Of a stretch of 64,000 bases of DNA, positions 1 through 8,969 are shown piece by piece; position 1 is the stretch's first letter; the number at the start of each line of letters is the position of its first letter. Origin of the DNA: JADKIH01 sp031417395 (GTDB taxonomy: Bacteria; Bacteroidota; Bacteroidia; AKYH767-A; 2013-40CM-41-45); the NCBI GenBank assembly GCA_031417395.1, contig JANOVM010000020.1, positions 15,845 to 79,844 of the forward strand, written 5' to 3'. The translations under genes were made by a program, and so were the position numbers. The notes under the pieces were generated by a model, which saw nothing but the letters and a program-made list of their open reading frames with translations, was not told where the DNA came from and did no database searches.

Positions 1-957
1 GCAGCCGCAATGAATAATGCGGGACCTGCCAGAGATACACTTATCAGAAGTCAGTATTTAGGCGGAATATCAGTATTTGCAACAGATTGGTCTACCGGAT
101 TCACTTCAGGGATAAATCACAAATTTTCTGACATTGATGGAAATGGATTTATTGATTCTAGTGATGTTTTATCAATGAGCAGTGTCTATTCAAAAAGGAA
201 TGCAAGTCCACATTGGCTTAAACAAAGCAACCCCGCTAATTTACCGGATTTGAAATTCGTTTTCGAAAATCACAATTTGAATTATATGGATACCATAATA
301 GTTGATGTTATTGCCGGGTCGTCCACTGTTCCAACAGATTCTATTTATGGGATTTCTTTTGAACTACTTCTGCAATTTATTAATACGAGTGGTTTTTCAA
401 TACAATCTTTTTATAGCGCTAATCCTACTGCATTTGGTGATACCTCACAAAATCTGTTTATTAATTACAGCTCCGATCCACAAGGAATTCCTGCACTTTC
501 ATCAATGGTAATGTGCAGGACCGATCATGTAAATACGATTTTGGCCGGAGACACCATTGTTAAACTTTATTATTTGTTTCCTCCAGGTACTACCTATATT
601 AACCCTGTTCAAATTTATGTTGAGTGGAATGCTATAAATGAGGCCGGTTATCCTATTTCACTAAACACGGTTACAGATTCTATTTATTTTTCAGGCTTAT
701 CCGGATTAAATTCAATTTCAGAGAATAAGCTGAAATTATTTCCCAATCCGGCAAATGATAAAATGAATATTGTATTTGATGATAATGAAGAATACCGGAT
801 ACGAATTTTTGATAATCTGGGAAGACTAATTTATGAATCAAAACCGGAAAAAAGTTACATAAATCTGGATCTCAAAAATTTCAATGATGGCGTTTATTAT
901 ATTTCAGCTAAATCGGAAAACAAAAATTTGAAAAGCAGGTTTGTAATTCAACATTGA
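1..957 (+). CDS. T9SS-sorted secreted protein, 5' end outside the window
   Basis: The frame is open from base 1 (three Ala codons before the first ATG at 10), so this is the C-terminal part of a longer gene. About 40 residues after that ATG is an acidic DIDGNGFIDSSD stretch, which looks like a calcium-binding dockerin/EF-hand loop. The last 80 or so residues, with LFPNPANDKMNI, a GRLIYES strand and a final KSRFVIQH, form a type A T9SS C-terminal sorting domain. The protein is therefore expected to cross the outer membrane through the T9SS, whose core genes lie at 39384-47356. Nothing visible fixes the function of the central region. It is convergent with the metalloprotease gene that follows. 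Confidence 0.85.
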   Translation, partial: AAAMNNAGPARDTLIRSQYLGGISVFATDWSTGFTSGINHKFSDIDGNGFIDSSDVLSMSSVYSKRNASPHWLKQSNPANLPDLKFVFENHNLNYMDTIIVDVIAGSSTVPTDSIYGISFELLLQFINTSGFSIQSFYSANPTAFGDTSQNLFINYSSDPQGIPALSSMVMCRTDHVNTILAGDTIVKLYYLFPPGTTYINPVQIYVEWNAINEAGYPISLNTVTDSIYFSGLSGLNSISENKLKLFPNPANDKMNIVFDDNEEYRIRIFDNLGRLIYESKPEKSYINLDLKNFNDGVYYISAKSENKNLKSRFVIQH

Positions 958-1079
958 TTATTATATTTTACGCCGTTGGGTTTTGTGAGTTTTCAAAGGT
1001 CTGAAAATTCAATTTAGATTATTTTCGTGGTATAAAACCTTATTACCTTACAAGAAAATTAGACTTATAAATGTAAATA

Positions 1080-3146
1080 TCAAGAAACAACCAACTTTTT
1101 AATTACATGTCGATCATTAATTGCAACATCGATTATATATATCCCCGGCAATAGATTTGAAATCTTATTTTCATGAAAACCTTCATTCAATAACTTATGG
1201 GGCAAAGATACAATGGTCTGACCCAGTATATTCTTTACATCAATATTTACCTTGCATGATTTAACCAGACTGAAACTTATTGTTGTATTTCCTTTTGAAG
1301 GATTAGGAAATACAGCAATATCAGTATTGAGATAATTGTTCTCATCAATGCTTGTAGGCGTTCCGATAATATTTATATCATCAATAAACGTATTGTTTCC
1401 ATTATCGCTTGTATTCGTAAATCTAAAACGAACATTTGGCTGATGTTGAACCGGGTTTAATTTTACAGTTTCCTGCCTCCATTGATTTAGAGTGGCTGGT
1501 AAAAAACTCGTGTTAACAATTCCTGCAGTGGAAAGCGACATTCCTTGCTTATTGTAGGAGGTGTTTATCCAGGTTTTCCCGCAATTAACAGAATATTGAA
1601 TAGTCAACTTATCGTAGGTTGAACTGTTTCTTTGTGCATTGGCAACCATAAAAGTCATAAAGATAGGAAAGCCAACATTCGAAAAATTAATAGAAGGTGT
1701 TACCCAGGAATCTACTAAGCCTGCAGGATTTGAATAGTTATCCATCTTAATTGAATTCGAACCGGAAGTAGTAGTGTTTGCATTATTTACCCTTCTCCAA
1801 TTATTGGCCACAATTGTATCGCTACTTTCTATCCATCCGTCAACGCCCGGAAAAGTGACAACATTTTCGAAATCATTAGTATAGTTCATTGAAACCATAG
1901 CTGTATCGCTGATGCGAACAGAAGCAGTTTTTGATATTGAATCAGTCCCATTTGCACTTGTTACAATAAGTGTGGCACCATAAAACCCCGGTGTGGAATA
2001 TACGACAGAAGGATTTGTGTCAATACTTGTGGTAGGATTTCCCCCCGGGAAAGACCAGTTCCAGCTTGTAATGTTAGCGTTCCAGCTTTGATCAGTAAAA
2101 ACAATGGGTGTTCCTGCACAAGCATTTATTGGACTTGCATAAAAATCAGCAATAGGGGAACAAATATTTACAGGCGAGCCTGTGGTGCCGGTTGCAATAA
2201 GGTTGTTTGCTGTCCATAAATTATTTCTTCCATTTAAGAGAGAATTTAATGCAGCATGCATTCGTGCACACTGTCCCTGCGTAAACATCCTTGTACAATA
2301 GGACTCTTCCATAAAATTCTGAACGTTTTCAATTATTGGTGGATTACAAACAGAACCTGTCAAATCGCAATGATCCCAACCAATGCTTATTGGAGTATCA
2401 GAAACCAGATCATCACCACATGCGATACCGGGTGAGTTTATGCCGCCCCATACATGTCTTAAATTAAAGAAATGGCCCATATCATGTGTAAGATATCTGG
2501 AATAGGAAATATTGCCGGTTCCTATTCTCCCAACGAAATCTGAACGAAGTAAAATGCCATCTAAGGTATCCGGTCCCCCGGTAGGAGTCGCCTGGACTCC
2601 TACAATTGAATTTAATAGAGAAGCTACAACCCAAAAATTCAGATATTTATTATTCGGCCAGCGATTCACTTTTGAATTGTCGGTAGCTAAATAGGTTTTA
2701 GTTGTTGCAATTCGTTCTATTCCGTCTGTGCAATTTCCGTTCGGATCTAGAGACGCTAATCTGAATTCAATTTGACAATCAGCTGCAATGGATTGAAAGG
2801 AAGGAACAATATCAATTGTATCAGCACTTCTTTTTTGAAAATCATCGTTAAGCGCATTTACACAATCGATAATCTGAGCTTTCGAAATGTTTTCCGGACC
2901 GTAATTATGAAGAACATGAAATACAACAGGTATTACATAAATTGGAGTTGAACTTGATCTTTGCTTATTTTCATGCTTAATAAACTCACGGGTAAATTTT
3001 TCAAGAGCTTGTCGATTTTGTTCGGTTTGAGGGTTAGTTGAAATCTTTTTATTATTTTCTTCAGTATAGAAGCAACGAATCGGTTTTTGCTGTCCTGAAG
3101 AAAATAAGCTTTGGAAAAAGATAATAAAAAAGAAGGCTCTTTTCAT
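1080..3146 (-). CDS. Secreted M43-like zinc metalloprotease with PKD and T9SS domains, variant active site
   Basis: The 688-residue protein has an N-terminal signal peptide (about 1-18). An M43 (pappalysin/cytophagalysin-like) domain covers roughly 75-310. A PKD-like domain lies at about 335-410 (SWNWSFPGGNP, then VVYSTPGFYGATL). A beta-rich region of about 430-600 and a T9SS sorting domain (VFPNPSKGNTT) end the protein. The zinc site reads HDMGHFFNLRH, with zinc-ligand candidates H221, H225 and H231. The usual catalytic Glu of HExxH is Asp222, read from codon GAT. The Met-turn block (NFMEESYC) is present. Family members normally cleave extracellular proteins. The Asp could lower or abolish activity, so the protein may be a weak protease or a binding protein. 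It stands alone between convergent and tandem neighbours. Confidence 0.88.
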   Translation of the reverse strand: MKRAFFFIIFFQSLFSSGQQKPIRCFYTEENNKKISTNPQTEQNRQALEKFTREFIKHENKQRSSSTPIYVIPVVFHVLHNYGPENISKAQIIDCVNALNDDFQKRSADTIDIVPSFQSIAADCQIEFRLASLDPNGNCTDGIERIATTKTYLATDNSKVNRWPNNKYLNFWVVASLLNSIVGVQATPTGGPDTLDGILLRSDFVGRIGTGNISYSRYLTHDMGHFFNLRHVWGGINSPGIACGDDLVSDTPISIGWDHCDLTGSVCNPPIIENVQNFMEESYCTRMFTQGQCARMHAALNSLLNGRNNLWTANNLIATGTTGSPVNICSPIADFYASPINACAGTPIVFTDQSWNANITSWNWSFPGGNPTTSIDTNPSVVYSTPGFYGATLIVTSANGTDSISKTASVRISDTAMVSMNYTNDFENVVTFPGVDGWIESSDTIVANNWRRVNNANTTTSGSNSIKMDNYSNPAGLVDSWVTPSINFSNVGFPIFMTFMVANAQRNSSTYDKLTIQYSVNCGKTWINTSYNKQGMSLSTAGIVNTSFLPATLNQWRQETVKLNPVQHQPNVRFRFTNTSDNGNNTFIDDINIIGTPTSIDENNYLNTDIAVFPNPSKGNTTISFSLVKSCKVNIDVKNILGQTIVSLPHKLLNEGFHENKISNLLPGIYIIDVAINDRHVIKKLVVS

Positions 3147-3243
3147 TTTTTCAATTTTAAAAGGGTCAAATCGAAAGTAATAATTATTCCAATGGATTAC
3201 AAAAAATAATTAATTAACCTTCAAAATTCCGGGAATTTCCATT

Positions 3244-3750
3244 CTATCCTTCATCCTGTCTTATTTTAACCAAACTTTTCCTAAGCGCTCCTTTATGAAA
3301 AAGAAAAGTTACAATCAATGCAATCAGGCATCCTGCAATTACAGAAATTAATCTCTGAAATGTAATAGACCAAAAATCCGGTTGATTGTATTGTTCCCCA
3401 TGAAGCATTATGATAATTACAGCAGCGATTGCCGCTCTGCTGCCTGACATTAATTTGAAAAAATAACAAGCTAAAATTGTTATTACAATAGCAGAAAGTA
3501 CAGAAACAGCTATAGGAAGATTAATCAAAAAACATAATAAACTTGCAAGTCCGCCGATAATGTTTGCTTTGATGCGTGTAAAGGCTAATGGAATTGATTC
3601 ATCACTGTCCGGAGTAATTACCAATATAACAGAGATCATGCACCAGCTGATGTCATTATATTTAATCAGCCAAGAAATCAGAAATACGATTAAACATCCG
3701 AAAATGCATTTTAGGATGTAGAGTAAAATGCCTTTAGAATCATTTTCCAT
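3244..3750 (-). CDS. FUSC family integral membrane protein
   Basis: The 168-residue protein has about five or six hydrophobic segments and no signal-cleavage site. It matches the membrane half of FUSC / aromatic-acid-exporter-like proteins: charged residues after a TPDSDES turn, an F-T-R-I-K-A-N-I-I-G-G helix, and a second R-L-I-S-V-I-A-G-C helix near the end. The cytosolic C-terminal half of full-length ArAE exporters is absent, as in many small Bacteroidota members. The substrate is unknown. It is the last gene of the minus-strand run that carries puuD, so export or import of a purine-pathway compound is possible but is only positional inference. Confidence 0.75.
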   Translation of the reverse strand: MENDSKGILLYILKCIFGCLIVFLISWLIKYNDISWCMISVILVITPDSDESIPLAFTRIKANIIGGLASLLCFLINLPIAVSVLSAIVITILACYFFKLMSGSRAAIAAVIIIMLHGEQYNQPDFWSITFQRLISVIAGCLIALIVTFLFHKGALRKSLVKIRQDEG

Positions 3751-3803
3751 TCACTTTCTCAATTTTAATTGGCGATCCTATTGCTATTGTTTTAACTAAT
3801 CAA

Positions 3804-3882
3804 AAAATTCTCAAATTCTCAAATTCTCAAATTCTCAAATTCTCTAATTCTCTAATTCTCAAATTCTCAAATTCTCAAATTA
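3804..3882. repeat. Tandem octamer array (AATTTGAG on the minus strand)
   Basis: About nine near-perfect copies of the octamer CAAATTCT (plus strand) fill the whole gap directly downstream of the puuD stop codon. Two central copies read CTAATTCT. Read on the coding (minus) strand, the array starts one base after the TAG stop as TTAATTTGAGAATTTGAG. The same unit follows the stop codons at 18120 and 19619. There is no hairpin with a U-run, so it is not a standard terminator. Confidence 0.9.
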
Positions 3883-3883
3883 A

Positions 3884-5281
3884 CTATTCAACCTTCGCCC
3901 CCTGCCCAATCCACCTCCCCAAAATCTCTCTCTCTGCTTCTGTAATCCCAGTTTTATTTCCCTGAGGCATAGTTTTGGTTTGCACTACGCGAAAAAGTAT
4001 TCTATCACTCAACTTTGCAATTTGCTGAGGTGTTTCAAACATAATTCCATTGGGCGCAACTTTTTGTACATCATCGGTGGGATGGGAGGAGTGACACGAT
4101 GTGCAACGTTTTGTTATGATGGTTTGTACTTCTGAAAAATTTACGGGAGTTTTGTTTGTACTTTTTATTGTTGGAGAGGTAACAAAAACCATTGCGAAAA
4201 GTGAAAGCGCCGCAAAACCAAGAAGCCAGGCAGAGCTTATTCCCTTTTCATGTAGGTTAATGTAGTGCCTTACCGCTACACTTCCGATAATCAATCCTCC
4301 CAGTATGGCCCAATTATAGACAGGAGCAAACGTGCCCGGAAAATGATTGCTAATCATAATAAAAATTACAGGCATTGTAATGTAATTATTATGAAGAGAG
4401 CGCAGCCCTGCATATTTTGCTTTTCCAAGATCAGGTGGAAGATTTTGTTTGGCGGCGTGAACTAAAGCTTTTTGAGAAGGGATGATGACGAAGAATACAT
4501 TTCCTGCCATTATCGTTCCAAGTATTGCACCAATGTGAATGAATGCTGCCCGACCGCTCAGATATTTACTTAGGAAAAAGGAAAACGATACAACTATAAT
4601 AAAACCGATTATGCCAAAAAGTTTTGGTTTTGCCAATAAAGATGAACGACACATTATATCATATAGGAACCATCCGATTATCATTGATCCAATTCCAAGC
4701 AAAACTGATGTTAATGGTGTAATGTCGCTGACTGCAGGATCAATCATGAATGATTTTGCATTCATATAGTAAACAAGGGTCAATAAAATTATTCCTGTTA
4801 CCCAGGTAAAATATGCTTCGTATTTAAACCAATGTAATTTCTCCGGAAACTCTTTTGGTGCGCCTTTGTATTTTTCAATGTAATAAAATCCACCACCGTG
4901 TATGGCCCATAAATTACCTGCCAGTTCATCGCGTAAGTCTTTTGTACGGTTTAAGCTATTCTCTAAAAAGATAAAATAGATTGATGCTCCTATCCATGCA
5001 ATTCCAAAAACAACATGAGCCCAGCGAACCACCAGATTCACCCATTCCATTACATTTCCTTCCAACCCATTTTTTCGCAGAACAGGAAAACCAAAATAGA
5101 CCAGAATTGAAATTGCAGCAAGAATAATTAGAACATATCGGGTAAAGTTTACTTCTTCTTTGATATCATCTCCTGTATCTTTTTGAAGATTATTTTTCTT
5201 CAAAACAATGAAAACATCATTTAGTATCCATATTGCAATAACTACCAGTGCTATAAAAACAAAAAAAAGAGTATTACTCAT
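3884..5281 (-). CDS. puuD: Membrane-bound urate hydroxylase PuuD with C-terminal cytochrome c
   Basis: PuuD oxidises urate to 5-hydroxyisourate and passes electrons to the respiratory chain instead of making H2O2. The 465-residue protein has eight or nine transmembrane segments. Conserved blocks include VVRWAHVVFGIAWIGASIYF, the LWAIHGGGFYYIEKY motif, and LRSLHNNYITMPVIF with histidines typical of the family. It ends in a single c-type heme domain with CTSCH (C393, C396, H397) and a MPQGN axial-methionine region. The length is that of PuuD with a fused cytochrome. The ATG at 5281 is the only sensible start. It is in line with uraH, uraD, alc and allB but separated from them by a 300-bp repeat-rich gap. 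No soluble uricase (UaZ) or FAD-type HpxO is present in the window. Confidence 0.93.
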   Translation of the reverse strand: MSNTLFFVFIALVVIAIWILNDVFIVLKKNNLQKDTGDDIKEEVNFTRYVLIILAAISILVYFGFPVLRKNGLEGNVMEWVNLVVRWAHVVFGIAWIGASIYFIFLENSLNRTKDLRDELAGNLWAIHGGGFYYIEKYKGAPKEFPEKLHWFKYEAYFTWVTGIILLTLVYYMNAKSFMIDPAVSDITPLTSVLLGIGSMIIGWFLYDIMCRSSLLAKPKLFGIIGFIIVVSFSFFLSKYLSGRAAFIHIGAILGTIMAGNVFFVIIPSQKALVHAAKQNLPPDLGKAKYAGLRSLHNNYITMPVIFIMISNHFPGTFAPVYNWAILGGLIIGSVAVRHYINLHEKGISSAWLLGFAALSLFAMVFVTSPTIKSTNKTPVNFSEVQTIITKRCTSCHSSHPTDDVQKVAPNGIMFETPQQIAKLSDRILFRVVQTKTMPQGNKTGITEAEREILGRWIGQGAKVE

Positions 5282-5349
5282 TTAAAATAGTATTATTTAT
5301 AAAATTTTGCCCAAGAATCTATTGCAGCATCATTAACTAATTTTTTTAA

Positions 5350-5590
5350 AAACGTTATCCGATAGCTATCTGATCGTTAATCGTTAGTAGCCAATCGTTA
5401 GTAGCCAATCGTTGATCGTTACTCGTTACTCGTTATCTGATAGCTATCGGATCGTTACTCTGGTTATTCGCTAATCCTCATCCGATAGCTATCGGATCCT
5501 TAATCGTTATTCGTTATTCGTTACTCGTTGATCGTTACTCTGGTTATTCGCAAATCCCGAATCCCGAATCCCTAATCCTCATCCAATATC
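5350..5590. repeat. Mixed heptamer repeat array with three 14-bp palindromes
   Basis: The gap between puuD and the DUF6986 gene is nearly all repeats. Units such as ATCGTTA, ACTCGTT and ATTCGTT recur many times. A 14-base palindrome CCGATAGCTATCGG appears at about 5482-5495, with one-mismatch copies at 5359-5372 and 5437-5450. A longer segment, GATCGTTACTCTGGTTATTC, occurs twice (about 5452 and 5532). A run of AATCCCG units sits near 5552-5575. No open frame and no terminator-like hairpin with U-run are evident. Confidence 0.88.
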
Positions 5591-5599
5591 TATCCCATC

Positions 5600-7033
5600 T
5601 CACTTCCCGCTTCTTCTCCCCAACAGTATCCTATAAAACGACCTGCTCCGTATTTCATCCAGCGTCAATCCCGTCATGAGAATTTCTTTTTCACTCACAG
5701 CTCCGCAGTTTAATGCTTTCAGAAAGTAATTTAGTAGTCCTTGTCCTGTCGCTGCATCGTCAAATACATCACCCGACAATGTTGCTTGTGCTGCTTTCTC
5801 AACGAAGTTTTTTAATCGAAGTGCAGCATCTTCATAACTTTCAAGAAAGAAAGAATACACTGCTGCATAACGCATGGGCAATTGTGCAGGGTGCAAGTCC
5901 CAGCCCTGATAAAAGCCATTGATGAGAGAATGCATGGTGTGTCCAAAGCCAAGTTTCCAGGCTTTATGAACGATATCGCGATTTTCTTTTTCCTGTTCAG
6001 GAGTCAGATTATCTCCTCTATGAGGTCCAACCGGCATTACATTAGTTGCACCATCAGATAACATAATTCCTGTTCCTCCGAGAGCTACGCGAGTCATGTG
6101 GTGAGCAAAATCGCAGACAGGATGATCCATCGTCTGGTATTTAGCAGTGATGTTGCAAGATGCAGTATAATCGTACGTTCCGAAATGAGCAGCAATACAT
6201 CTTCCTTTACCTGCCCTGATTAAAGAAAGAAGCGGATTTTTTCCTTCTGCATCCATCACTGCTTGCGTTGCTTCAACCATCATTTCCATTTTCAGGGAAT
6301 GTGGAAGCAGTTTATGTTCGTGTTCTAAGATTTCGAAAAGTTTGGTAAGCGCTTCAATCTGTTGAGGTATTGTAACCTTAGGAAGCATTACTATAAAATT
6401 GTCAGGAAGTTTTCCGCCTGTTTTGGCAAGAAGAGTAGTCAGGAAAATATCAAGTGTTCGTATTCCTCTGTGCTTAAGATCTTCTGTGAAGGGTTTAATT
6501 CGAATTCCGATAAAAGGAGAAATTGTTTTTTCTTTCATGCCTATGGCCAATTGCTCTGCCGCCTGAACAGCAGTTGCATCTTCTTCAGCATCGGGCCTGT
6601 TACCAAATCCATCTTCAAAATCGATGCGAAAATCTTCTACAGCTTCCATAGATAATTTAGCGGCGATTTTTTTATAGACGAGAAAAGGAAACCAAAAATC
6701 TTCTTTCTTTATTTGCTCATCCGATAATTTGGAAAGCTTATCGTTGATAATTGCTATTTTGTTTTTGTCACTTGGTATTAATTCATGTCCTTTTAATTCC
6801 AGAACCTTTGCTAAAACGGAAAAGTCAGGCGCATAAGTCTGAAAACTCTTTAAGGCTGTTTGCCCCATTTTTTGAGTAGTATCAGATTTAAATAGATTGG
6901 CGCCTCCATAAACTGTATGAACAGCTTGTCTGTCTGGCAGTTCACCGGGATATATTTTTTGAAAGGCAGAATTAGCTGTATGAAGTTCTTTTAGTACATG
7001 ATCAACAGCTTCTTTTGGAATGGATAATTTCAT
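5600..7033 (-). CDS. DUF6986 / CitE-like (HpcH/HpaI-type) TIM-barrel protein
   Basis: The roughly 477-residue protein resembles the citrate-lyase-beta / malate-synthase-like barrel family. It has an acidic DFRIDFEDGFGNR metal-site block, a basic IGIRIKPF strand, MLPKV, an MEMMVEATQAVMD strand, and GRCIAAHFGTYDYTAS followed by PVCDFAH. Such enzymes make or break C-C bonds with CoA esters or 2-oxo acids. Relatives occur in purine-degradation clusters. A role in using glyoxylate released from ureidoglycolate is my inference, since no substrate is proven. The longest frame begins at a TTG (7090) inside uraH. I chose ATG 7033 because it avoids the 29-base overlap and the protein then starts MKLSIPKEAVDHV. 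It lies 28 bases downstream of uraH in the same operon. Confidence 0.8.
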   Translation of the reverse strand: MKLSIPKEAVDHVLKELHTANSAFQKIYPGELPDRQAVHTVYGGANLFKSDTTQKMGQTALKSFQTYAPDFSVLAKVLELKGHELIPSDKNKIAIINDKLSKLSDEQIKKEDFWFPFLVYKKIAAKLSMEAVEDFRIDFEDGFGNRPDAEEDATAVQAAEQLAIGMKEKTISPFIGIRIKPFTEDLKHRGIRTLDIFLTTLLAKTGGKLPDNFIVMLPKVTIPQQIEALTKLFEILEHEHKLLPHSLKMEMMVEATQAVMDAEGKNPLLSLIRAGKGRCIAAHFGTYDYTASCNITAKYQTMDHPVCDFAHHMTRVALGGTGIMLSDGATNVMPVGPHRGDNLTPEQEKENRDIVHKAWKLGFGHTMHSLINGFYQGWDLHPAQLPMRYAAVYSFFLESYEDAALRLKNFVEKAAQATLSGDVFDDAATGQGLLNYFLKALNCGAVSEKEILMTGLTLDEIRSRSFYRILLGRRSGK

Positions 7034-7061
7034 ATTTAATTTTATCGATTTTTTTAATTTT

Positions 7062-7400
7062 TCAACTTCCACGATACGTAGAGTATCCAAATGGATTTAG
7101 CAGCAAGGGTACATGATAATGAGAACTGTCTGTTATTTCAAATTCAATATTTACAGACGGATAAAAAGCTTTTACCTTTTGTTTTTCAAAATAGGACTTA
7201 GTATCGAAAACCAGTTTGTATATGCCGGGAGTAATTTCCACTTCCTCTGAAACCAGATTCTTTATACGACCATCGTTGTCGGTTTCACCTTCTGAAACTA
7301 TTTTCCAATTGCCATTCAGCTTTTGTTCAAGAGTTACGGGAACTGCTGAAGCAGGGCGTCCCAAAGAGGTATCTAAAATATGTGTCGTTATCAGGCTCAT
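7062..7400 (-). CDS. uraH: 5-hydroxyisourate hydrolase (transthyretin-like)
   Basis: UraH hydrolyses 5-hydroxyisourate, the PuuD product, to OHCU. The 112 residues cover the whole transthyretin-like fold. The family signature HILDTSLGRPA is near the N terminus, and HYHVPLLLNPFGYSTYRGS closes the protein with the diagnostic YRGS tail. There is no signal peptide, so it is cytoplasmic, unlike some periplasmic homologues. Its ATG overlaps the uraD stop in an ATGA (7397-7400), which implies translational coupling and one mRNA. Confidence 0.97.
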   Translation of the reverse strand: MSLITTHILDTSLGRPASAVPVTLEQKLNGNWKIVSEGETDNDGRIKNLVSEEVEITPGIYKLVFDTKSYFEKQKVKAFYPSVNIEFEITDSSHYHVPLLLNPFGYSTYRGS

Positions 7401-7897
7401 GATATCAATTTATCGATGCGAAGGTGGGTAATTTTATTCTGTTCCTGAGCTGCAATGTTCAATTCTTTTTCAGCATCGTTGTTAAGTCTATCGTTCAAAA
7501 GTCCCAGCATTTCACCGGCAGTTTTCCCTGTTGCACAAACGATAAATATAAAACCAAATTTATTTTCATAAGTATTATTTGCCTGAATCAATTCCTGAAG
7601 TATATTTTCATCGGCATTTTGTGTCCCCGACTGTTCATTTTCTGCCCATGATTTTGTGGCTTCGAATTTTTTTTCCAAAGCTTTTTGTCCGATTTTCGGA
7701 TGGTGCGAAAATGCTTCCAGCCAGTCCGCTTTCCTGCAGTCCCACCAGGAATTGTCTGAAAGCTCTTTCAGTGATTCAATTGATTTAAAGGGCATATGTT
7801 CTACAACATTATTGGCCCAATGCGTGCAGCCGCAACATTTGAACAACTGATCCCATGCTTCTTTAGACGGTAAACTATTGAATTCTTCCAGTTTCAT
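7397..7897 (-). CDS. uraD: OHCU decarboxylase
   Basis: UraD decarboxylates 2-oxo-4-hydroxy-4-carboxy-5-ureidoimidazoline to S-allantoin. The protein of about 166 residues shows the family blocks FSHHPKIGQ (active-site His in the HHP motif), SGTQNADENILQEL, and YENKFGFIFIVCATGKTAGEML. The longest frame uses a TTG at 7918 that overlaps alc. The ATG at 7897, one base after the alc stop codon, gives MKLEEFNSLPSKEAW, which matches normal UraD N termini, so I use it. The stop overlaps the uraH start. Confidence 0.96.
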   Translation of the reverse strand: MKLEEFNSLPSKEAWDQLFKCCGCTHWANNVVEHMPFKSIESLKELSDNSWWDCRKADWLEAFSHHPKIGQKALEKKFEATKSWAENEQSGTQNADENILQELIQANNTYENKFGFIFIVCATGKTAGEMLGLLNDRLNNDAEKELNIAAQEQNKITHLRIDKLIS

Positions 7898-7898
7898 A

Positions 7899-8912
7899 TC
7901 AATCGGATATTTTTCCAAACAATCTCATCCTGCTTATTCCGCCATCGGGAAAAATGGTAAGCCTCACATGCGTAAAGGGACCTTTCTCTTTCAGTTCATC
8001 GGTGAAATAATGTTCATGATCAGCTTTCAGTTTAGTTTGCGGTAAAATTACCTTCCATTTTATAGCATCAGTATTGATTGTGCTTTCAGCATCTTTGGAA
8101 AGCATGCAACCTTCAATTAGACATGTATCCGGATAATTGCCTTTAAAATGACACGTATCAATCAATGCTTTTTCAATTGTTCCTTTATGTGCAAGACGTA
8201 CTATTACCCAATCTTTATTTCCCGGCGTTCTGTTTCTTTTTGTTTCCCAGCCGTCTCCCATATTAATACCTCTTCCGGGCATGATAAGATTGTCCATATG
8301 ACTAAAAAACATATCGTTGCATAATATAGATCTGGCGCCATTCACAGAAGCAGCAAGGTCAATAACTTCTGTTTTATTTACCTTACTCCAGTCTATAAAT
8401 ACATCACCATAAACTTTAAAACGTGCTACTCCGCCATCAGGATAAATATTTAATCTTAAATGAGTATAAATTTCACTTGAATTAATTTCAAAAAAATTCT
8501 GACTTCCCGGTTGAAGGGGAGAGTGAGGCAAAATTTCTTTCCACGATATTTTTAGAGGATCAACTTTTTCACCTGCCGGAATATTTACTGCATCTACTGA
8601 AGCAAAGGGTGGATGATTGCCAAGAAAGAAATTTGTATCTATATCGAATCCTTTAATCAGTCCCGATGCTGCCAATTGTATAATACACCAGTCGTGACCG
8701 GGCGTTCTCTTTCTGCGCGATTCCCATCCATCCATCCATTTGCCACGATCTGTATATTTATCGGCTATGAAAATTCCTCTTCCCGGTTTTAGAAGATTTT
8801 CTTTTTCTGCAAAAAAATCATCGCTGCATAGTAAGGTTTTCCCGCCCAATCGTTCAGCAGCAAGGTCGGCAAGTTTCGTGAACTCAGGATTAACTTTATT
8901 TTGTATTAACAT
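7899..8912 (-). CDS. alc: Allantoicase
   Basis: Allantoicase hydrolyses allantoate to ureidoglycolate and urea. The 337-residue protein shows the family's two tandem jelly-roll repeats, about 20-165 and 185-335. Each has a PGRGI-x-GWE/RR-R-RTPG core and a later IDT-x-F-x-GNxP block (GWESRRKRTPGHDW and GWETKRNRTPGNKDW). Length and both repeats are complete. There is no signal peptide. It is the first of four tightly packed genes alc-uraD-uraH-DUF6986. The final step, ureidoglycolate lyase, is not encoded next to it. Confidence 0.96.
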   Translation of the reverse strand: MLIQNKVNPEFTKLADLAAERLGGKTLLCSDDFFAEKENLLKPGRGIFIADKYTDRGKWMDGWESRRKRTPGHDWCIIQLAASGLIKGFDIDTNFFLGNHPPFASVDAVNIPAGEKVDPLKISWKEILPHSPLQPGSQNFFEINSSEIYTHLRLNIYPDGGVARFKVYGDVFIDWSKVNKTEVIDLAASVNGARSILCNDMFFSHMDNLIMPGRGINMGDGWETKRNRTPGNKDWVIVRLAHKGTIEKALIDTCHFKGNYPDTCLIEGCMLSKDAESTINTDAIKWKVILPQTKLKADHEHYFTDELKEKGPFTHVRLTIFPDGGISRMRLFGKISD

Positions 8913-8969
8913 CTAAATTAAATATTATAAAACAACTTGTAATATTATTAATTATTTTATCACATCCTA

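Noticed and set aside
5350..5590. Possible CRISPR or tRNA cluster
   Set aside because: The repeats are short, mixed and not evenly spaced, and no cloverleaf or CCA-like end could be folded by eye.
7034..7090. Longer DUF6986 frame starting at TTG 7090
   Set aside because: It overlaps uraH by 29 bases and adds 19 residues without family similarity. ATG 7033 is a better start.
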